NCBI GenBank assembly: GCA_938028705.1
Contig: CALIZI010000277.1
Span: 1 to 53,474, forward strand
Reading direction: 5' to 3'
DNA length: 53,474 bases
Source of the DNA: an uncultured Saprospiraceae bacterium
GTDB lineage: Bacteria > Bacteroidota > Bacteroidia > Chitinophagales > Saprospiraceae
Under the pieces are notes generated by a model. The model searched no databases. It had not been told where the DNA came from and worked only from the letters and a program-made list of their open reading frames with translations. Below, piece after piece: positions 1 through 9,358 of this stretch (positions within the stretch are counted from its first letter, which is position 1; the number at the start of each line of letters is the position of its first letter). Position numbers and translations under genes: made by a program.

Positions 1-111
1 TTCATGGAAGGGCTTATAGTCCTCGCTCATTGGCAATTGGCTCAACAGTTCTTCAAAGAACATGACATCCCCCCAGAAAAACTGGAGGAACTAATGGCTT
101 TCTTGGAATAG
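1..111 (+). CDS. C-terminal end of an unidentified protein (partial)
   Basis: The frame is open from the first base of the window and ends at a TAG at 109-111, giving the last 36 residues of a protein whose start lies outside. The tail is helical in character (ends IPPEKLEELMAFLE) and carries no T9SS sorting domain. I do not recognise the family. The following T9SS gene lies in the same frame directly after this stop, with no room for a promoter or signal peptide, which suggests a recombination join between the two. Confidence 0.5.
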   Translation, partial: FMEGLIVLAHWQLAQQFFKEHDIPPEKLEELMAFLE

Positions 112-144
112 GTAGTTATTTTTTTATCCGTAGTTTTCAAAAGA

Positions 145-1272
145 TTGGACTCATCAACACATCAAAGTTACAACTATATCCTTGATCAATGGGAAATAAA
201 CTTTAAAAATGAATATACTTACAACAACGATGAAAATCTTGTACTACATCATCGTTTTATATGGAATAACAACGCACAACGATGGAGAGCCGACCTCAAG
301 TATGAATATACCTATGATAACGAAGGTAGTCTCACACAATATATGCTTTCAAGTTGGTACAGTTCCATTCAAGACTGGACACCCAATATCAAATATGAAT
401 ACACTTACGACGGTAATGGGAAGTTGGTGTCATACCTACAAACGAGACGGGATGATAACACCCAAATATGGGAGAATTCTATCAGACGCGAATATACGTA
501 TGATAATAATGATAACTTGACATCGTACATAAATTTGGATTGGGATGATGACACCCAAACATGGGTAAATTTCACCAAACGTGAATACACTTATGACAAT
601 AATGACAATTTGGTATTGTACACAAATTTGGATTGGGATAATAATGCCATGTATTGGAAAAATGATAGGAAAAGAAAATACACCTACGATAATGAGGAGC
701 GATTAATTGCATATCTGACATCGACTTGGGATGACGTTGACCAACAATGGTTTTCATCGTATAGAGACGAATATGCTTATGATAATGAAGAAAACTTGAC
801 GACAGCTTGGCTTTATCACCTGAAGGGTCCTGTAGAAATCCTTATGCATAAAAATGAATATGCCTATGATAATTCATATACATACGATGAATTGATTATA
901 CCCCTTCCAAAACTATATGCCAGACACAAACCAATAAGCGTCAGTCGTAAAGACTGGAAAATAGATACACAAGAATGGATTGAAGACCGTCGAACAGCTT
1001 ATTACTACTCTGAACAAATCGTAGGCATCACCCCCGCCACCGAAGCAGGTATCGAAATCTTCCCCAACCCTGCCAACGATTTTATCACGTTCAATTTAGA
1101 AAACACCAACTCTACCACTGTCCAACTCTACGATGCACAAGGCAAACACATCCGCACGCAAGACCTTACACAAAACTCTCAACTCTCCGTCCGCCACTTG
1201 GATAGCGGCACGTATTTTTACCAATTATTATATAACGGAGAAATATATAGCGGGAAATTTATGGTGAAATAA
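145..1272 (+). pseudogene. 5'-truncated secreted protein with YTYDN repeats and T9SS sorting domain
   Basis: The reading frame is open from the stop at 109-111. The only early start is a TTG at 145, and no signal peptide precedes the mature-type sequence. Residues about 1-290 are at least eight imperfect repeats of about 30-35 residues, each with W near the middle and a (R/K)xEYTYDN(N/E)(D/E)NL signature, resembling the YD-type repeats of bacterial adhesins. The last ~75 residues are a T9SS type A sorting domain (IFPNPANDF, then LDSGTYFYQLLYNGE and KFMVK). A T9SS cargo without a Sec signal cannot be exported, so I infer that the 5' end was lost and this is a remnant. If a start outside normal rules is used it could still be translated. 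Confidence 0.7.
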
Positions 1273-1483
1273 ACTTATTTTTGAATATCGAATATCGAAC
1301 AAGGAATAATGAATGTCGAAATATCCATTATCTTGAATTTTAAATGATTAATAAAATTATTAATTATAATATAAAAATTCAGATTTAAAATCAATCTTTT
1401 AGCCTGATTTTAAATACTTCAATATTCGTCATTCCTTGTTCGATATTCGATATTCAAATATTTCTTATTCAAAAATAAGTTTC
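1271..1483. repeat. Palindrome between convergent genes, heptamer arms
   Basis: Left arm about 1271-1320 and right arm about 1417-1483 are inverted copies: AAACTTATTTTTGAATA, then tandem GAATATC heptads, then GAACAAGGAAT. The right arm has an extra ~14 bp and runs into the last codons of pgsA. The centre is AT-rich. It sits between the convergent stops of the T9SS remnant and pgsA, so it may act as a two-way terminator. Confidence 0.75.
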
Positions 1484-2031
1484 TGATTATTTCTAAAGAA
1501 AATATACCCTGAATAGAGCGTCAAGAATAAAGTAAAAGCCAGCAGGAAGTACAGAATGTACGACAAGGCAGGATGATAATGTGTTGCAAAATATACTTTG
1601 CACATAAAAACCAGATAGATATAGCCGATAGTTCCCATTTGGAGTACGGTTTTGAGTTTGCCGCTTTGTACGGCAGCAACCACTTTACCGCGATTCATAA
1701 ATACAAAACGATATATGGTAATCACCAATTCGCGGACAATAATCGGTACAACCCACCAAAAGGCATACATACCCAAGTATGCAAATACCGAAAAGGCAAG
1801 CAATACATAGACCTTATCGGCAATAGGGTCAAGGATTTTACCGAGCTTGGTCACTTCATTATATTTTCTTGCCAGCCACCCGTCCAACCAATCTGTAGAA
1901 GCAGCCGTAGCTCCCATAACACCTGCTGCCACACGCACACCAAAATCACCATATATCATCATAAACGGCACAGCTAAACCCACTAATATCCGAACCGATG
2001 TAATGAAGTTCGGTAGATTGACATTAATCAT
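1465..2031 (-). CDS. pgsA: CDP-diacylglycerol--glycerol-3-phosphate 3-phosphatidyltransferase
   Basis: Inner-membrane enzyme that makes phosphatidylglycerol phosphate from CDP-diacylglycerol and glycerol 3-phosphate, the committed step to acidic phospholipids. The 188-residue length is normal. The CDP-alcohol phosphotransferase signature DxxDGxxARx8GxxxDxxxD is intact at about residues 47-72 (DWLDGWLARKYNE, then GKILDPIAD). Several hydrophobic helices follow and the C-terminus is short and polar. The start MINVNLPNFIT is the usual N-terminus of the family (NLPNxIT). Convergent with the preceding gene; its 3' codons lie within a palindrome. The family has close paralogues (PssA-like), but the NLPN start and the size fit PgsA. 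Confidence 0.9.
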   Translation of the reverse strand: MINVNLPNFITSVRILVGLAVPFMMIYGDFGVRVAAGVMGATAASTDWLDGWLARKYNEVTKLGKILDPIADKVYVLLAFSVFAYLGMYAFWWVVPIIVRELVITIYRFVFMNRGKVVAAVQSGKLKTVLQMGTIGYIYLVFMCKVYFATHYHPALSYILYFLLAFTLFLTLYSGYIFFRNNQKLIFE

Positions 2032-2175
2032 ATAAACTTTATGTTCAGAGCGATAGGTCAGAATAGAAAGTGGTCATCAAGCCTCATTCCATTCATTGCC
2101 ACAAAGACGTAACATAACTATTTTTTTTGAGTTTTTCAGATTTTTTTTCTATAATAGAAAATTTATGGCTTATTC

Positions 2176-2203
2176 GTTCATGGTTGGTGGTTCATGGTGC
2201 ATA
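2176..2203. repeat. Heptad array (GTTCATG type)
   Basis: Four tandem heptads GTTCATG, GTTGGTG, GTTCATG, GTGCATA lie about 145 bp upstream of pgsA. Read on the pgsA coding strand they are of the CATGAAC/TATGCAC type, the same orientation relative to the gene as the arrays upstream of the genes starting at 31704, 34251 and 36335. Confidence 0.6.
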
Positions 2204-2221
2204 GTTTTTTCTGCCATCACT

Positions 2222-2701
2222 TAGCTATAATGCTGAAATGCGTTAATGCAATAATGTTCGCTCATCTGTACTATAAGGTGAAAATCGTTATTGTAATGTA
2301 AAATGTAAAAGTGTATAACGTGAATGTTTTTTAACTTGGACTTTGGACAAAATGGGAACTAGGAAATTGGGAAATTAGGTTTAGAACCGTAACTCATTGA
2401 TAACCAATCGAATAAATTTCATTAATAAAATAAAACATGTAATTAATAAATTTTTGTAAAAATTTAAGAAAGTCCCGATAGCTATCGGGATTACCTAATT
2501 TCCCAATTTCCCAATTTCCTCTGTCCAAAGTCTAATTTTAACAATAATTTGATTTTAAAAATAAATAACTTCATGTCCTATCGACACTTTTACATTTTAC
2601 ATTTTGTGTTTTACATTTTACATTTTTCACCGCTTAATACAGATGAGCGATAATGTTTTCCTCTCATTATCGCATTAACGCATTTCAGCCTTATAACATT
2701 C
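2222..2701. repeat. Very long nested palindrome (~480 bp)
   Basis: Three nested inverted pairs. Outer: 2225-2284 with about 2627-2697 (TGCTGAAATGCGTTAATGC, then CGCTCATCTGTA, inverted on the right). Middle: AATGTAAAATGTAAAAGTG at about 2294 with the TTTTACA heptads at 2588-2627. Inner: GGACTTTGGACA and GGGAAATTAGGT at 2338-2380 with ACCTAATTTCCC and TGTCCAAAGTC at 2492-2532. The inner loop also holds the palindrome CCCGATAGCTATCGGG at 2474-2489. No gene is visible in it. Confidence 0.8.
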
Positions 2702-2715
2702 TATTTATTATTTTT

Positions 2716-2914
2716 GGTAGTGTAGTGGATGTAATGCTATTGAACTACGAAGCACACAAAGGACACGAAAGTCGAATAGACGCAGAGTTCACAAAGTATT
2801 TCTAAATATTTAATAATGAATTTCTTATACTATCTTAGTTTTCTTACTTCGTCTATTCGACCTCTGTGTCCTTCGTGTCCTTCGTGGTGAAAGCATTACA
2901 TGTGTAGCACTACC
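2716..2914. repeat. Palindrome with GGTAGTG...CACTACC ends
   Basis: Left arm 2716-2787 and right arm 2846-2914 are inverted copies. They contain nonamer-like repeats (CGAAGGACA type) and a GTCGAATAGACG block. The ends GGTAGTG(x)TA and TGTAATGC resemble the ends of the element at 14868-15456. Together with the preceding palindrome it fills the whole 893-bp gap between pgsA and the next gene. Confidence 0.75.
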
Positions 2915-2924
2915 TTATTTTTTA

Positions 2925-4358
2925 TCAATAGACTAAAAACTTATAGCCCTTTATTTTATGACCATCTTTGACGGCTGTAAAAATATAGATAGAAGAACTC
3001 AAATCGGCAACATTAATAGTCAGGTTATTAATGCCGGTATGTAAGGTCTCGGTTCCCTGATATACTTTTTTCCCTGCAATATCGTGAATGAAAAAATCCA
3101 TACTGCCCGCCTCGTCGTCATTAGAGATAGCCACTTGAAGGGCATTGGCAATAGGGTTACTCAATGAAAGCACCTCAAAACCAGTATGTTCAGCACGTTG
3201 TAAGACGATAATTTTTGAAAAACTCAGCGTACCGTCATAATCTTGCATAGTGAGTTGGTAATAATTTTTACCATTCAAGGGCGCAGTATCGCGGTAGGTA
3301 TAATCCTTCGCGATTTGGCTGCTACCTGCACCATTTATCCAGCCCATTTTTTGGAAATTCACGCCATCGACGGAGCGCATTATCGTAAAACCTAAATTAT
3401 TGGTTTCGGTTGCTGTGGTCCAATACAAGAGGTTGGTATTGCCTTCCACGCTTCCTTTAAAGCCCGTCAATTCGACAGGTAAATCAATCAATTCGTAAGG
3501 GAATGAGTCCATACATCCTGTAACGGTATTACGCACATAAACCATTCCCGAAACAGGTGCATTATCGAATACATTACTGCTTTGCCAAGGTCCATTCGGG
3601 TCAAGCGCATACTCCAATGTACCGGCACTTGTATAAGCATCAACGGTAATTTGATAATTGCCCGTTTCCGTTACATTCAGTATAGTCGGTGTTTCTTGTA
3701 TCACATATAATTGCTGTGTCGTACCGAGTGCATAGCATAGGCGCATGGGGTCAAGGCACTCGTCAGGAACAGCTTTGACAAGGTTTTCCAACAGAATGAT
3801 TTTGGAAATCAGTTTGGGAACGGAATAAGTACCATTTGTCGCATCTACAAAACTGATAATAGCAATAATATCAGCAAGGCTATTGATGTTTTGGGTATCG
3901 GTAAGCCCCTTAGCTATCATGGCAGCACAGAAGCCCTCGGAAAGTACCTCTACAAAAGCACAGCAGGTTTTGCCGAGATACATATTATTAAAAACACCAT
4001 CAATAACTGTACGGAAATCCTGAATATTGTAGGCAAAAGGGACAACAGCAAGATTGAGATTGCCCGTCAAGCCCAAATCGGCAGGTACAAATGCACCATC
4101 GTCGTCGATACCAACTACGGCATTGCCCAAGCCGTCGGCAGCAATGCGGTTAAGGTCAACAATGAGGTATTCTGTGTTGGGTAAATCGGAAGGTGTGGTG
4201 AGCACAAGTGCGTCTGTGGAGGTATTGTCGCAAACAGGAATCGGAAGAACGCTTGCAGCAATTTCGGGAGCGGTACTATTACAAGCAGGTTGAGCTGACA
4301 ACGTGTTTGTGAAAAATACCAAAAATAGTGAGAATACAAAAGTAATGCTTTTAGTCAT
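2925..4358 (-). CDS. Secreted protein with T9SS sorting domain
   Basis: A 477-residue exported protein of unknown function. A Sec signal peptide covers residues 1-22 (hydrophobic FVFSLFLVFFTNTLSA, then QPA). Residues about 25-285 have no family I recognise and contain several cysteines. Residues about 290-390 form a beta-sandwich stalk starting LPVELTGFKG, with the WTTATETNNLGF motif common in Bacteroidota T9SS cargo. A related module precedes the sorting domain of the leucine-rich protein at 9.4-13.0 kb. The C-terminal ~75 residues (LSNPIANALQV ... GYKFLVY) are the T9SS domain that directs passage through the outer membrane and surface attachment. It reads away from the ATPase gene at 4767. 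The surface destination is inferred from the sorting domain. Confidence 0.75.
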   Translation of the reverse strand: MTKSITFVFSLFLVFFTNTLSAQPACNSTAPEIAASVLPIPVCDNTSTDALVLTTPSDLPNTEYLIVDLNRIAADGLGNAVVGIDDDGAFVPADLGLTGNLNLAVVPFAYNIQDFRTVIDGVFNNMYLGKTCCAFVEVLSEGFCAAMIAKGLTDTQNINSLADIIAIISFVDATNGTYSVPKLISKIILLENLVKAVPDECLDPMRLCYALGTTQQLYVIQETPTILNVTETGNYQITVDAYTSAGTLEYALDPNGPWQSSNVFDNAPVSGMVYVRNTVTGCMDSFPYELIDLPVELTGFKGSVEGNTNLLYWTTATETNNLGFTIMRSVDGVNFQKMGWINGAGSSQIAKDYTYRDTAPLNGKNYYQLTMQDYDGTLSFSKIIVLQRAEHTGFEVLSLSNPIANALQVAISNDDEAGSMDFFIHDIAGKKVYQGTETLHTGINNLTINVADLSSSIYIFTAVKDGHKIKGYKFLVY

Positions 4359-4605
4359 CTTAATTGATTTAATAATGTTTCATAAAAATTGAGTATTTGT
4401 ATTCGTCAGGAAATAAATGAACTTTTGTGTTTAGCCTTAAAGCCTTTTGCTTTATGACTTCGATTACTACTGAAAGTAGCTGATTACTGCTCACTATTTT
4501 TACTTATGATTATTTTTATTTTTATAATTTTTAATTTAACTAAATATTTGATTATCAATTTATAATAATTTAAAAATATATAATTTATGAAAAATATACT
4601 AAAAT

Positions 4606-4656
4606 AAAAAAAGGGTAAGTGATAATATTTATTATCCGGCTGCCCTTTTTATTTTT
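4606..4656 (+). terminator. Terminator-like hairpin in a divergent gap
   Basis: AAAAAGGGTAAGTGATAA and TTATCCGGCTGCCCTTTTT pair around a short ATTTA loop, followed by a T-run. There is no gene upstream on the plus strand that needs it, because the neighbouring gene reads the other way. Its right half matches the terminator at 6973-7018 in direct orientation, so it may be a leftover from an insertion. The 4359-4605 stretch before it is AT-rich and otherwise empty. Confidence 0.55.
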
Positions 4657-4660
4657 TTAC

Positions 4661-4765
4661 AAAATAAGTTGCGGAATCTATTCTTTTGACAATACATTCC
4701 GCTAAATATCGTTTGCATAAATGGCGGAATCTGTGTATTTTTGTATAGATTCCGCAATTTATTTT
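4661..4765. promoter_or_regulatory. Inverted-repeat operator array with four GCGGAATC sites
   Basis: An outer inverted pair (TTGCGGAATCTA at 4669-4680 and its exact complement at 4746-4757, with near-matching AT-rich flanks) encloses an inner pair (ATTCCGC at 4696-4702 and GCGGAATCT at 4724-4732). The inferred promoter lies between them and the ATPase start codon follows directly. The layout suits binding of a dimeric repressor or autoregulation, but could also be the arm of an inserted repeat. Confidence 0.55.
4712..4743 (+). promoter_or_regulatory. Bacteroidota-type promoter of the ATPase/DUF234 gene
   Basis: TTTG at 4712-4715 and TATTTTTG (TAnnTTTG) at 4736-4743 are separated by 20 bases, fitting the -33/-7 consensus of the Bacteroidota primary sigma factor. 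The predicted start of transcription would be about 15-20 bases upstream of the ATG at 4767. Confidence 0.5.
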
Positions 4766-4766
4766 T

Positions 4767-6191
4767 ATGATTGGACGAGAAAAAGAAATAGCAATACTGC
4801 ACAAAGCCTACACTTCCGATAAGCCCGAACTCATTGCTGTCATAGGCAGGCGGCGGGTTGGGAAAACCTTTTTAATCCGTCAATTTTTTGAAAAGAAAAT
4901 GGATTTTGAAATGACGGGTTTGAAAGACGGCAATAAAGAACAACAACTTCGCAACTTCATATACAGCCTTCGTGATGCACAGAAATCTCACGAACTTCCT
5001 GACGTTCCAAAAGACTGGTTGGCGGCATTTTATGAATTAAAAAACCATCTTGAATCACTGAAATCAAAAAAGAAAAAAGTCGTATTTATTGATGAACTCC
5101 CTTGGGTGGCTACCGCCAAATCAGATTTTCTGACAGGCTTTAGTTATTTTTGGAACAGCTACGCTTCTAAGAACAATATCGTGGTCGTTATTTGCGGTTC
5201 GGCTACGGCTTGGATGATTCAAAAAATCATCAATAATAAAGGCGGATTGCACAATCGCGTGACTCGCCGCATCCTGCTCCAACCTTTTACACTTGCCGAA
5301 ACGGAAGCTTATTTTAAATCCCGAAAAATCCGTCTTGACCGCTATCAATTACTGCTTTTATACATGACAATGGGCGGGATTCCGCATTATCTCGACCAAG
5401 TGGAAGGCGGTAAAAGTGCAGTACAAAATATCGATGATATTTGTTTTCATCCACAGGGTTTGTTGCGTTCCGAATTTGATAATTTATATAGTTCGTTATT
5501 TCTGAATCCTGAACGTTATGAGTTGATTGTGAATGTGTTATCATCAACTTGGTTGGGCATGAGTCGGGCAGATATTTTGGCTAAAAGCAAATTGAAAGAC
5601 GGCGGTGGCTTTACAAGAATGCTCAAAGAATTGGAGCAGTCGGGCTTTATCACATCTTACACGCCTTTTGGGAAAAAGAAAAAAAACAGGCTGTATCGCC
5701 TGACAGATAATTATTCGCTTTTTTACCTCAAATACATCCGCGATATTCCGCCGGATGAATCGGGTAATTGGAAGGAACTCAGCCAAACACAATCTTGGAA
5801 ATCATGGAGTGCTTATGCCTTTGAGAATATTTGCCTGCAACACATTGACAATATCAAAAAGGCATTGAGCATCGGAGGGATGCACACGCGACATCGTAGT
5901 TTTTTGGTGAAAGCTACTGATACACACAAAGGAGCGCAGATTGACTTATTGATTGACCGAAATGATAATACGATTTCTTTGTGTGAAGTGAAATTTTATA
6001 ATGATGAATGGGCATTGACAAAAGAAGAAGCTGACAAACTACGACAGAAAAGACGGGTATTACAGGAAGCCACCAAGACGAAGAAGCAAATTTTTTTGGT
6101 ATTAATCAGTACATTTAATTTAACGCCAAATCAACATAGTATTGGCTTGATTGACAATGTGATAAATATGAATGATTTGTTTGTTTTATAA
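4767..6191 (+). CDS. AAA family ATPase with C-terminal DUF234 nuclease-like domain
   Basis: A 474-residue cytoplasmic ATP-binding protein of the archaeal-type ATPase/DUF234 family, common in Bacteroidota and archaea; its role is not established. Walker A is GRRRVGKT (residues ~27-34), Walker B is VVFIDELPW (~108-116) and a sensor-like ICGSAT follows. A winged-helix region lies at about 270-320 (SRADILAKSKLKDGGGFTRML). The C-terminal DUF234 part holds the PD-(D/E)XK-like residues D (QIDLLIDR) and ExK (LCEVKFY). Preceded by an operator-like inverted-repeat array and followed by a lipoprotein gene. By analogy with linked ATPase-nuclease proteins it could be a defence or mobile-element protein, but that is inference. 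Confidence 0.8.
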   Translation: MIGREKEIAILHKAYTSDKPELIAVIGRRRVGKTFLIRQFFEKKMDFEMTGLKDGNKEQQLRNFIYSLRDAQKSHELPDVPKDWLAAFYELKNHLESLKSKKKKVVFIDELPWVATAKSDFLTGFSYFWNSYASKNNIVVVICGSATAWMIQKIINNKGGLHNRVTRRILLQPFTLAETEAYFKSRKIRLDRYQLLLLYMTMGGIPHYLDQVEGGKSAVQNIDDICFHPQGLLRSEFDNLYSSLFLNPERYELIVNVLSSTWLGMSRADILAKSKLKDGGGFTRMLKELEQSGFITSYTPFGKKKKNRLYRLTDNYSLFYLKYIRDIPPDESGNWKELSQTQSWKSWSAYAFENICLQHIDNIKKALSIGGMHTRHRSFLVKATDTHKGAQIDLLIDRNDNTISLCEVKFYNDEWALTKEEADKLRQKRRVLQEATKTKKQIFLVLISTFNLTPNQHSIGLIDNVINMNDLFVL

Positions 6192-6298
6192 TACAATATT
6201 TACTATTTGACTTTGCGATAATTAATCTTCAAGGCAGCAATTATACAGGAAGTGTCGTTTTGTATTCGGATTGTAAAGACGAAACTTATTTTTTATAA
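6191..6298 (+). pseudogene. Possible coding remnant
   Basis: A frame without a start codon runs to a TAA at 6296-6298 and encodes a protein-like string (INLQGSNYTGSVVLYSDC, then KDETYFL). It is more balanced in composition than the AT-rich surroundings. It could be the 3' end of a lost gene. With only ~30 codons, chance is a real alternative. Confidence 0.25.
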
Positions 6299-6448
6299 GG
6301 GAAACTCTAATTCCACTAAAATACATTTATAAATTATTGATTTACAATTAAAAAAAAATTTAAAAACAGTTGCAACTACCCCCAAAATGACTACATTTCA
6401 ATACAATTAATTCTTTAATTTTTTTATAACTTTATAAAATAATATATT

Positions 6449-6940
6449 ATGAAAACAAATGTCATCATCTGTTTAATGCTAGCTCTATGTCTGTGTTTGA
6501 TATTTTCGTGTCAAAAACAAGAAATTAAAGTAGCTAAAAGTTTAGACGGCACATGGGTCATCAATGAAATCACGCACTTTACCGACGATTCTATGACCAC
6601 AATTGAAAATACATTTAATGAACCTGTCGGTGAAATCTCCTTTGAGTTTTGCAATTTCCATAAAGAAGGGGAAAGTTGCGATGGTAGTGTAACTTTTTCT
6701 GATGGAGAGATATACGGGATTACTCATCACACCACAGATTTTTTTGATAGCGACGACGATTTTGGTGTAGAAGTCGGCATTGACGCTGATAGAAATGAAA
6801 ACGTTACCGTTAATTATACAAACCGCCCTTTGTCTATTACCGATACGTGGTTTATTGAAGAACACTCTGAGAATAATCTCACGTTTACTTTTGAAAGTAT
6901 CAACATAGAAAAAGCGCGAGTGAAGTGTACAAGAAAATAA
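6449..6940 (+). CDS. Putative lipoprotein, unknown function
   Basis: A 163-residue protein with a lipoprotein signal peptide: hydrophobic core ICLMLALCLCLIF and lipobox ending at Cys21 (IFSC). The mature part opens SLDGTWVINEIT, a pattern seen in small lipocalin-like proteins of Bacteroidota, followed by beta-rich, acidic sequence. It should be anchored in the inner or outer membrane facing the periplasm. It is separated from the ATPase gene by about 260 bases, so an operon is not evident. A terminator follows at 6973. I cannot assign a function. Confidence 0.65.
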   Translation: MKTNVIICLMLALCLCLIFSCQKQEIKVAKSLDGTWVINEITHFTDDSMTTIENTFNEPVGEISFEFCNFHKEGESCDGSVTFSDGEIYGITHHTTDFFDSDDDFGVEVGIDADRNENVTVNYTNRPLSITDTWFIEEHSENNLTFTFESINIEKARVKCTRK

Positions 6941-6972
6941 AATTTCTTAGCGCATAGAAAATACGCTAACAG

Positions 6973-7018
6973 AAAGGGCAGCCGATAATAATATCCGACT
7001 GCCCTTTTTATTTTTTTC
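6973..7018 (+). terminator. Rho-independent terminator after the lipoprotein gene
   Basis: AAAGGGCAGCCG pairs with the complementary CCGACTGCCCTTT after a short ATAATAATAT loop, followed by a T-run. The 3' half and downstream flank (CTGCCCTTTTTATTTTTTT) are repeated at 4640-4658. Confidence 0.75.
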
Positions 7019-7073
7019 AGTAAAATAAATACCAAACACAATTTGAGCTTGCACTTGATACTTGAACTTGTAC

Positions 7074-9005
7074 TTATACGTCTGCCATCTCCTTAAAAAA
7101 CGCCACAAATTCTTCCACCGTCATTGCGCCTTTATCGCCACCTTCTGCGCCTTGTACACGCACTGCAATTTTATTATCTGCCACTTCCTGCTCACCAATA
7201 ATCAACATTAAAGGAATTTTTTTGACTTCTGCATCACGGATTTTCCGACCTACTTTTTCATTTCTATCATCAATAATACCGCGAATATCGTGAGCGGCAA
7301 GTTGCGCTTCGATACCTTTTGCATAATCCACAAATCGCTCACTAATCGGTAATATCGCAAACTGTTCAGGTGCTAACCACAGCGGAAATTTACCCGCACA
7401 ATGCTCCGTCAAAACGCTGATAAAACGCTCCATCGAACCAAAGGGCGCACGATGAATCATGACCGGACGATGCGGTTCATTATCCGAGCCAATGTATTCC
7501 AAATTAAATCGCTCGGGCAGGGTGTAATCCACTTGAATTGTACCCAATTGCCAACTCCGTCCGAGTGCATCCTTGACCATAAAATCCAACTTCGGTCCAT
7601 AAAAAGCCGCTTCACCCAATTCTGTAATCGTCTCTAAACCAATTTCTTGTGTGGCTTCTATGATGGCTCGTTCTGCACTATCCCAATTTTCTTTTGTACC
7701 GATATATTTTTCAGGTGTATTGGGGTCGCGCAAAGAAATTTGTGCGGTAAATTCCTCAAAGCCCATTTTGTTCAAGACATATTTTGTCAGGTCCAACACG
7801 TCTAAAAATTCGGCTTTCACCTGTTCGGGTGTACAAAAAATATGTGCATCATCTTGCGTAAATCCGCGTACCCGCGACAGCCCGTGCAACTCGCCTGTTT
7901 GCTCGTAGCGATACACCGTTCCGAACTCCGCAATACGAATCGGCAACTCACGATACGAGTGCGGACGATGTGCATAAATCTCACAGTGATGCGGACAGTT
8001 CATCGGCTTGAGCATAAACTGTTCGCCCTCACGCGGCGTATCAATCGGCTGGAAACTATCTGCACCATACTTCTCAAAGTGACCCGATGTAATATATAAG
8101 TCTTTTTTTGCAATATGTGGCGTAATCACCGCCTTATAACCGCGCCTGAGTTGTTCGTCTTTCAAGAAATTTTCTAAGCGTGTGCGAAGGGCAGTTCCTT
8201 TGGGCAACCAAATCGGTAGCCCTGCTCCTACTTTTTCCGAAAACATAAATAATTCCAACTCCGCACCTAATTTGCGGTGGTCGCGTTTTTTGGCTTCTTC
8301 GAGCATGTGGAGATACTCGGTGAGTTCTTTATTTTTCGGAAAACTCACGCCATATACGCGCGTCAATTGCTGACGGGTATCATCGCCTTGCCAAAATGCA
8401 CCGGCTACATTCATCAGTTTGACCGCCTTGATTTTTCCGGTATCGGGTAAGTGTGGACCGCGACATAAATCAACAAAATTGCCTTGTGTATATAAGGTCA
8501 AGGCTTCATCTTCACCACGCTTTTCGATGAGTTCGATTTTATACTCATCGCCTTTGTCGCCAAAATATTTCAGTGCCTCATCGCGTGTGATGTCTTGGCG
8601 GACATAAGCGTTTTTCTGACGAGCAAGTTCGAGCATTTTATCTTCAATTTTCTTAAAATCATCTGAAGAAATAGGCTTGTCACCTGTATCCACATCGTAG
8701 TAAAAACCATTGTCGGTAGCGGGTCCTGTACCAAATTTGATACCCGGATATACCGCCTCCAATGCCTCCGCCAAAAGGTGCGCCGAAGAGTGCCAAAAGG
8801 TTTTTTTACCTTCTTTGTCGCGCCATGTCAATAGCTGCACCGTCGAGTCTTCGTGTATCGGGCGGGTGGCATCCCATACCTCGCCATTTACTTTTGCAGA
8901 CAGCACATTACGCGCCAATCCTTCACTGATAGAGCGGGCTACATCCATAGCCGTTGCGCCTGATGCGTACTCGCGTACACTGCCGTCGGGTAGCGTTATT
9001 TTCAT
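7074..9005 (-). CDS. thrS: Threonyl-tRNA synthetase
   Basis: Charges tRNA-Thr with threonine in the cytoplasm. At 643 residues it is the normal bacterial size. Order of domains: TGS domain (~1-62, [13 protein letters not shown]), editing domain with [10 protein letters not shown] and the CRGPH motif, class II catalytic core with the zinc-ligand motif [10 protein letters not shown] (~335-345), motif 2 ([12 protein letters not shown] and FTQDDAHIF), motif 3 ([11 protein letters not shown]), and a C-terminal anticodon-binding domain ([12 protein letters not shown] ... [10 protein letters not shown]). All key residues are present. The start matches the conserved family N-terminus. It stands alone. 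Confidence 0.97.
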   Translation of the reverse strand: MKITLPDGSVREYASGATAMDVARSISEGLARNVLSAKVNGEVWDATRPIHEDSTVQLLTWRDKEGKKTFWHSSAHLLAEALEAVYPGIKFGTGPATDNGFYYDVDTGDKPISSDDFKKIEDKMLELARQKNAYVRQDITRDEALKYFGDKGDEYKIELIEKRGEDEALTLYTQGNFVDLCRGPHLPDTGKIKAVKLMNVAGAFWQGDDTRQQLTRVYGVSFPKNKELTEYLHMLEEAKKRDHRKLGAELELFMFSEKVGAGLPIWLPKGTALRTRLENFLKDEQLRRGYKAVITPHIAKKDLYITSGHFEKYGADSFQPIDTPREGEQFMLKPMNCPHHCEIYAHRPHSYRELPIRIAEFGTVYRYEQTGELHGLSRVRGFTQDDAHIFCTPEQVKAEFLDVLDLTKYVLNKMGFEEFTAQISLRDPNTPEKYIGTKENWDSAERAIIEATQEIGLETITELGEAAFYGPKLDFMVKDALGRSWQLGTIQVDYTLPERFNLEYIGSDNEPHRPVMIHRAPFGSMERFISVLTEHCAGKFPLWLAPEQFAILPISERFVDYAKGIEAQLAAHDIRGIIDDRNEKVGRKIRDAEVKKIPLMLIIGEQEVADNKIAVRVQGAEGGDKGAMTVEEFVAFFKEMADV

Positions 9006-9358
9006 AATTAATGATTAAATGCGATAATGATGTAATGCTTCAATGAAGCGATGTTTGATTGAGATAATAAATACTACAATTTTATTTTAATTTTAGTTCG
9101 CAAAGAAACGAATAAGCGAGTGAGTTTACAAGGTTTTATGGTTGGAATCCGGTTTGATTTTATGCTGATGGTGTGTTTTTGCTTTGATATTCATTTTTTT
9201 ATTTTAAAAAATTACAATTAAATTATTGATAATAAAATAATTAAATAAAATGAAATTTATGATTTGTAAAAACGCCTTAAAGTGTTCCTATGATTATTCG
9301 GAGAATGACTGCATCTTACGGTTGTAATTCATTTATCAATAACAAAAACTATAACAAC
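9006..9358. other. AT-rich divergent gap between thrS and the leucine-rich gene
   Basis: Next to thrS are loosely repeated words (AATGATTAAATGCGATAATG, then GCTTCAATGAAGC as a small palindrome). The rest is AT-rich. An in-frame ATG at 9290 would add 23 unlikely residues before the signal peptide of the next gene. No RNA gene or clear promoter was found. Confidence 0.4.
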
